Shown here: positions 5,741 to 7,233 of the stretch, piece by piece
How positions within the stretch are numbered: position 1 is the stretch's first letter
How the letters are laid out: each line of letters begins with the position of its first letter
Origin: Ferruginibacter sp.
GTDB lineage: Bacteria; Bacteroidota; Bacteroidia; Chitinophagales; Chitinophagaceae
NCBI GenBank assembly: GCA_025362765.1
Contig: JANYFI010000249.1
Coordinates: 1 to 7,233 of the forward strand
Direction of reading: 5' to 3'
Length of the DNA: 7,233 bases
Notes under the pieces: generated by a model
Told to the model about the DNA's origin: nothing
The model's database searches: none
The model's input: the letters and a program-made list of their open reading frames with translations, nothing else
Translations under genes and position numbers: made by a program

Positions 5741-5905
5741 TTTCTTTCCTGATAGTTGCCAGCGGCGGCTAATCACCACAAATCCGTACCCGACTTCCTT
5801 TATCCTGACCGATTAAATGCCAACTGATTTTACCGACTAAGACAGTGTTGTTTTTATTAAAAAAACTGCCTGGAAAAGTATTATTTAGCTACCAAAAAAC
5901 TGTTG

Positions 5906-7233
5906 ATGAGATATTTTTTTTTCTTTTTAGTGTGTCTGTTGAATGCCCCTGGTGTATGGGCGCAAACGATACAACCGGCGGGAACAGCCTCCTTCTGCCC
6001 TGGTAAAAATGTGGTGTTGTCAGTTGTCGGTGGAAATCCAGCTTCTTTTCAATGGAAATTAAATGGCGCTAATATTGGCGCTAACATAAATACATATACC
6101 GCCAATGCGGCGGGTAGTTATACAGTGGTGATAAATGGCGGCGGTAAGGGCGATACGTTGGGGCCGGTGATTGTTACCGCGGCACCTTCTCCGGTAGCGG
6201 GGTTTTCTTTTTCTCCCGCCAATCAATGCAGCAATATACCGGTTACGTTTACCAACAGTTCTACGGGCGGCGCAACCTATGCCTGGGATTTTGGTGATCC
6301 TGCTTCCGGCGGTAGCAATACTTCCACAGCCATCAATCCATCGCATACTTTTGTTGGCACAACTGGTACGGGCAGCCAAAGTTTTAACGTTACGCAAACA
6401 GTCACCAGTGCAGCCGGTTGCAGCAATACGAAAACGGTAATAGTCACCACAACGCAACTGGCCGACGGTACCTTAGGCGGCACCGGCAAGGCCATTTATA
6501 ATGGGTTGGTATATTTTAAAACATGCGGCAATGTAAGTGGAGATTTTACTTTCTCCAATCAGTCCACCACCAGCGGCACTAATACTAATTACCAAATAGT
6601 ATGGGGTGATGGTGCGCCTGATTTTAATTCACCCACTTTTGTAACCACCACACATACTTATTCTATCGGAAGTCATGCGATACTTTTTATTGTGAAAGGT
6701 CCTAACGGCTGCGTTGATACTGCCAAATATTATGCTTTTGTTGGCACAAACCCTGCGGTAGGGCTTAATAATCCAGGGAACACACTGGCTTGTTCCGGTA
6801 CCTCATTAACTTTCCCTATCACCGGAACAAGTACCAATGCGCCGGGTACTGTGTATACCATCACATTCAATGACGGCACGCCTGATATTGCTTATACTCA
6901 TCCGGATGTGCCTTCGTCCATCACGCATGTTTTTAATACAACCAGTTGCGGAACTTCCAGTTCAAACGGTACAAATACCTACGCCAATTCTTTTTCCGCC
7001 AATATTGTTGCTGAAAACCCCTGCGCCTCTTCAGCAGCCACGGTGGTGCCAATTTATATATCCAAAAAACCAATAGCGGATTTTACCGTAACACCGAATG
7101 ATACGGTTTGTATAAACAGCATTGCAACCATTACCAATACAAGTAAAAACAATTACGTTGATAATGGTAATTGCCAGAATGGTAATTCGATCTGGGCTGT
7201 TTCTCCCGCCACCGGATGGAGCGTCAGCGGCGG
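5906..7233 (+). CDS. Large secreted multi-PKD-domain protein (3' end outside window)
   Basis: The frame runs from ATG 5906 to the right edge without a stop (442 codons seen). Residues 1-20 (MRYFFFFLVCLLNAPGVWAQ) form a Sec signal peptide, cut probably around Ala-Gln. An Ig-like segment follows (about 5966-6185, with SFQWKLNG and GSYTVVINGGG). Then come PKD-type beta domains: YAWDFGDP (Trp at 6284), QIVWGDGAPDF (6599-6613) with THTYSIGSHAI, and TITFNDGTPDI (6866-6877). A further domain begins at KPIADFTVTPNDTVC near 7070 and is cut by the edge. Ser/Thr/Asn-rich composition and regularly placed cysteines fit a Bacteroidota surface or secreted protein. Such proteins often end in a type IX secretion C-terminal domain, which would lie outside the window, so that route is inference. 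They serve as adhesins or matrix proteins; no catalytic domain is seen in this part. Confidence 0.92.
   Translation, partial: MRYFFFFLVCLLNAPGVWAQTIQPAGTASFCPGKNVVLSVVGGNPASFQWKLNGANIGANINTYTANAAGSYTVVINGGGKGDTLGPVIVTAAPSPVAGFSFSPANQCSNIPVTFTNSSTGGATYAWDFGDPASGGSNTSTAINPSHTFVGTTGTGSQSFNVTQTVTSAAGCSNTKTVIVTTTQLADGTLGGTGKAIYNGLVYFKTCGNVSGDFTFSNQSTTSGTNTNYQIVWGDGAPDFNSPTFVTTTHTYSIGSHAILFIVKGPNGCVDTAKYYAFVGTNPAVGLNNPGNTLACSGTSLTFPITGTSTNAPGTVYTITFNDGTPDIAYTHPDVPSSITHVFNTTSCGTSSSNGTNTYANSFSANIVAENPCASSAATVVPIYISKKPIADFTVTPNDTVCINSIATITNTSKNNYVDNGNCQNGNSIWAVSPATGWSVSG

Larger units (their letters stand above)
5391..5905. other. Divergent intergenic region, 515 bp, rich in inverted repeats
   Basis: It lies between the minus-strand CotH gene and the plus-strand PKD gene. 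It contains the CotH -33 box, one doubtful small ORF (5460-5633), a possible plus-strand promoter (5467-5498), and three perfect inverted repeats between 5631 and 5740. The part 5741-5905 holds no ATG-started ORF of useful length. A 39-codon minus-strand open stretch (5769-5888) has no start codon. No tRNA-like structure is seen. Confidence 0.7.

Noticed and set aside
6059..6457. 132-codon minus-strand ORF opposite the PKD gene
   Set aside because: Its Arg/Cys/Gly-rich composition is what antisense reading of Thr/Ala/Gly-rich PKD codons gives; the plus frame has a signal peptide and PKD motifs.
6837..7076. 79-codon plus-strand ORF in another frame of the PKD gene
   Set aside because: It overlaps the continuous PKD frame, which stays open from 5906 to the window end.

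Overview
The window looks like chromosomal DNA of a Bacteroidota member, probably of the Chitinophaga/Niastella type. The genus is an inference. Supporting signs are a four-domain GH20 hexosaminidase, a lipoprotein of the CotH family with a DUF5018-like front domain, a large secreted PKD-repeat protein, AT-rich intergenic DNA without Shine-Dalgarno sequences, and a promoter of the Bacteroidota form TTTG-N19-TAnnTTTG before the cotH-like gene.

Layout. (1) 1-2297, plus strand: the 3' part of a beta-N-acetylhexosaminidase gene that enters from the left edge, followed by a palindrome and T-rich tract that may be its terminator. (2) About 2350-3800, minus strand: a graveyard of accessory or defence genes. 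One remnant (2352-2718) joins what reads as the first ~60 residues of a type I restriction R subunit to what reads as the last ~50 residues of a restriction-modification DNA methyltransferase. The other (2878-3706) is a DUF3800 gene broken by three frameshifts, each in a short homopolymer. (3) 3873-5369, minus strand: an intact CotH-family lipoprotein gene with its own promoter. (4) 5391-5905: a divergent intergenic region with a cluster of perfect inverted repeats and at best one doubtful 57-residue ORF. (5) 5906 to the right edge, plus strand: the first 442 codons of a secreted multi-PKD protein, which is open at the window edge.

How the parts relate. The three intact genes act at the cell envelope or outside it: a glycan-degrading enzyme, a lipoprotein with a kinase-like fold, and a repeat-rich secreted surface protein. 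There is no sign that they form one operon: GH20 and PKD are on the plus strand, CotH on the minus strand, with wide gaps between. The decayed genes between GH20 and CotH appear to be the scar of a former restriction-modification/accessory insertion. I see no complete novel system. The points most worth a second look are the chimeric restriction-modification scar, the homopolymer-broken DUF3800 gene, and the overlapping, mutually exclusive hairpins upstream of the PKD gene. I found no tRNA, rRNA, CRISPR array or insertion sequence.
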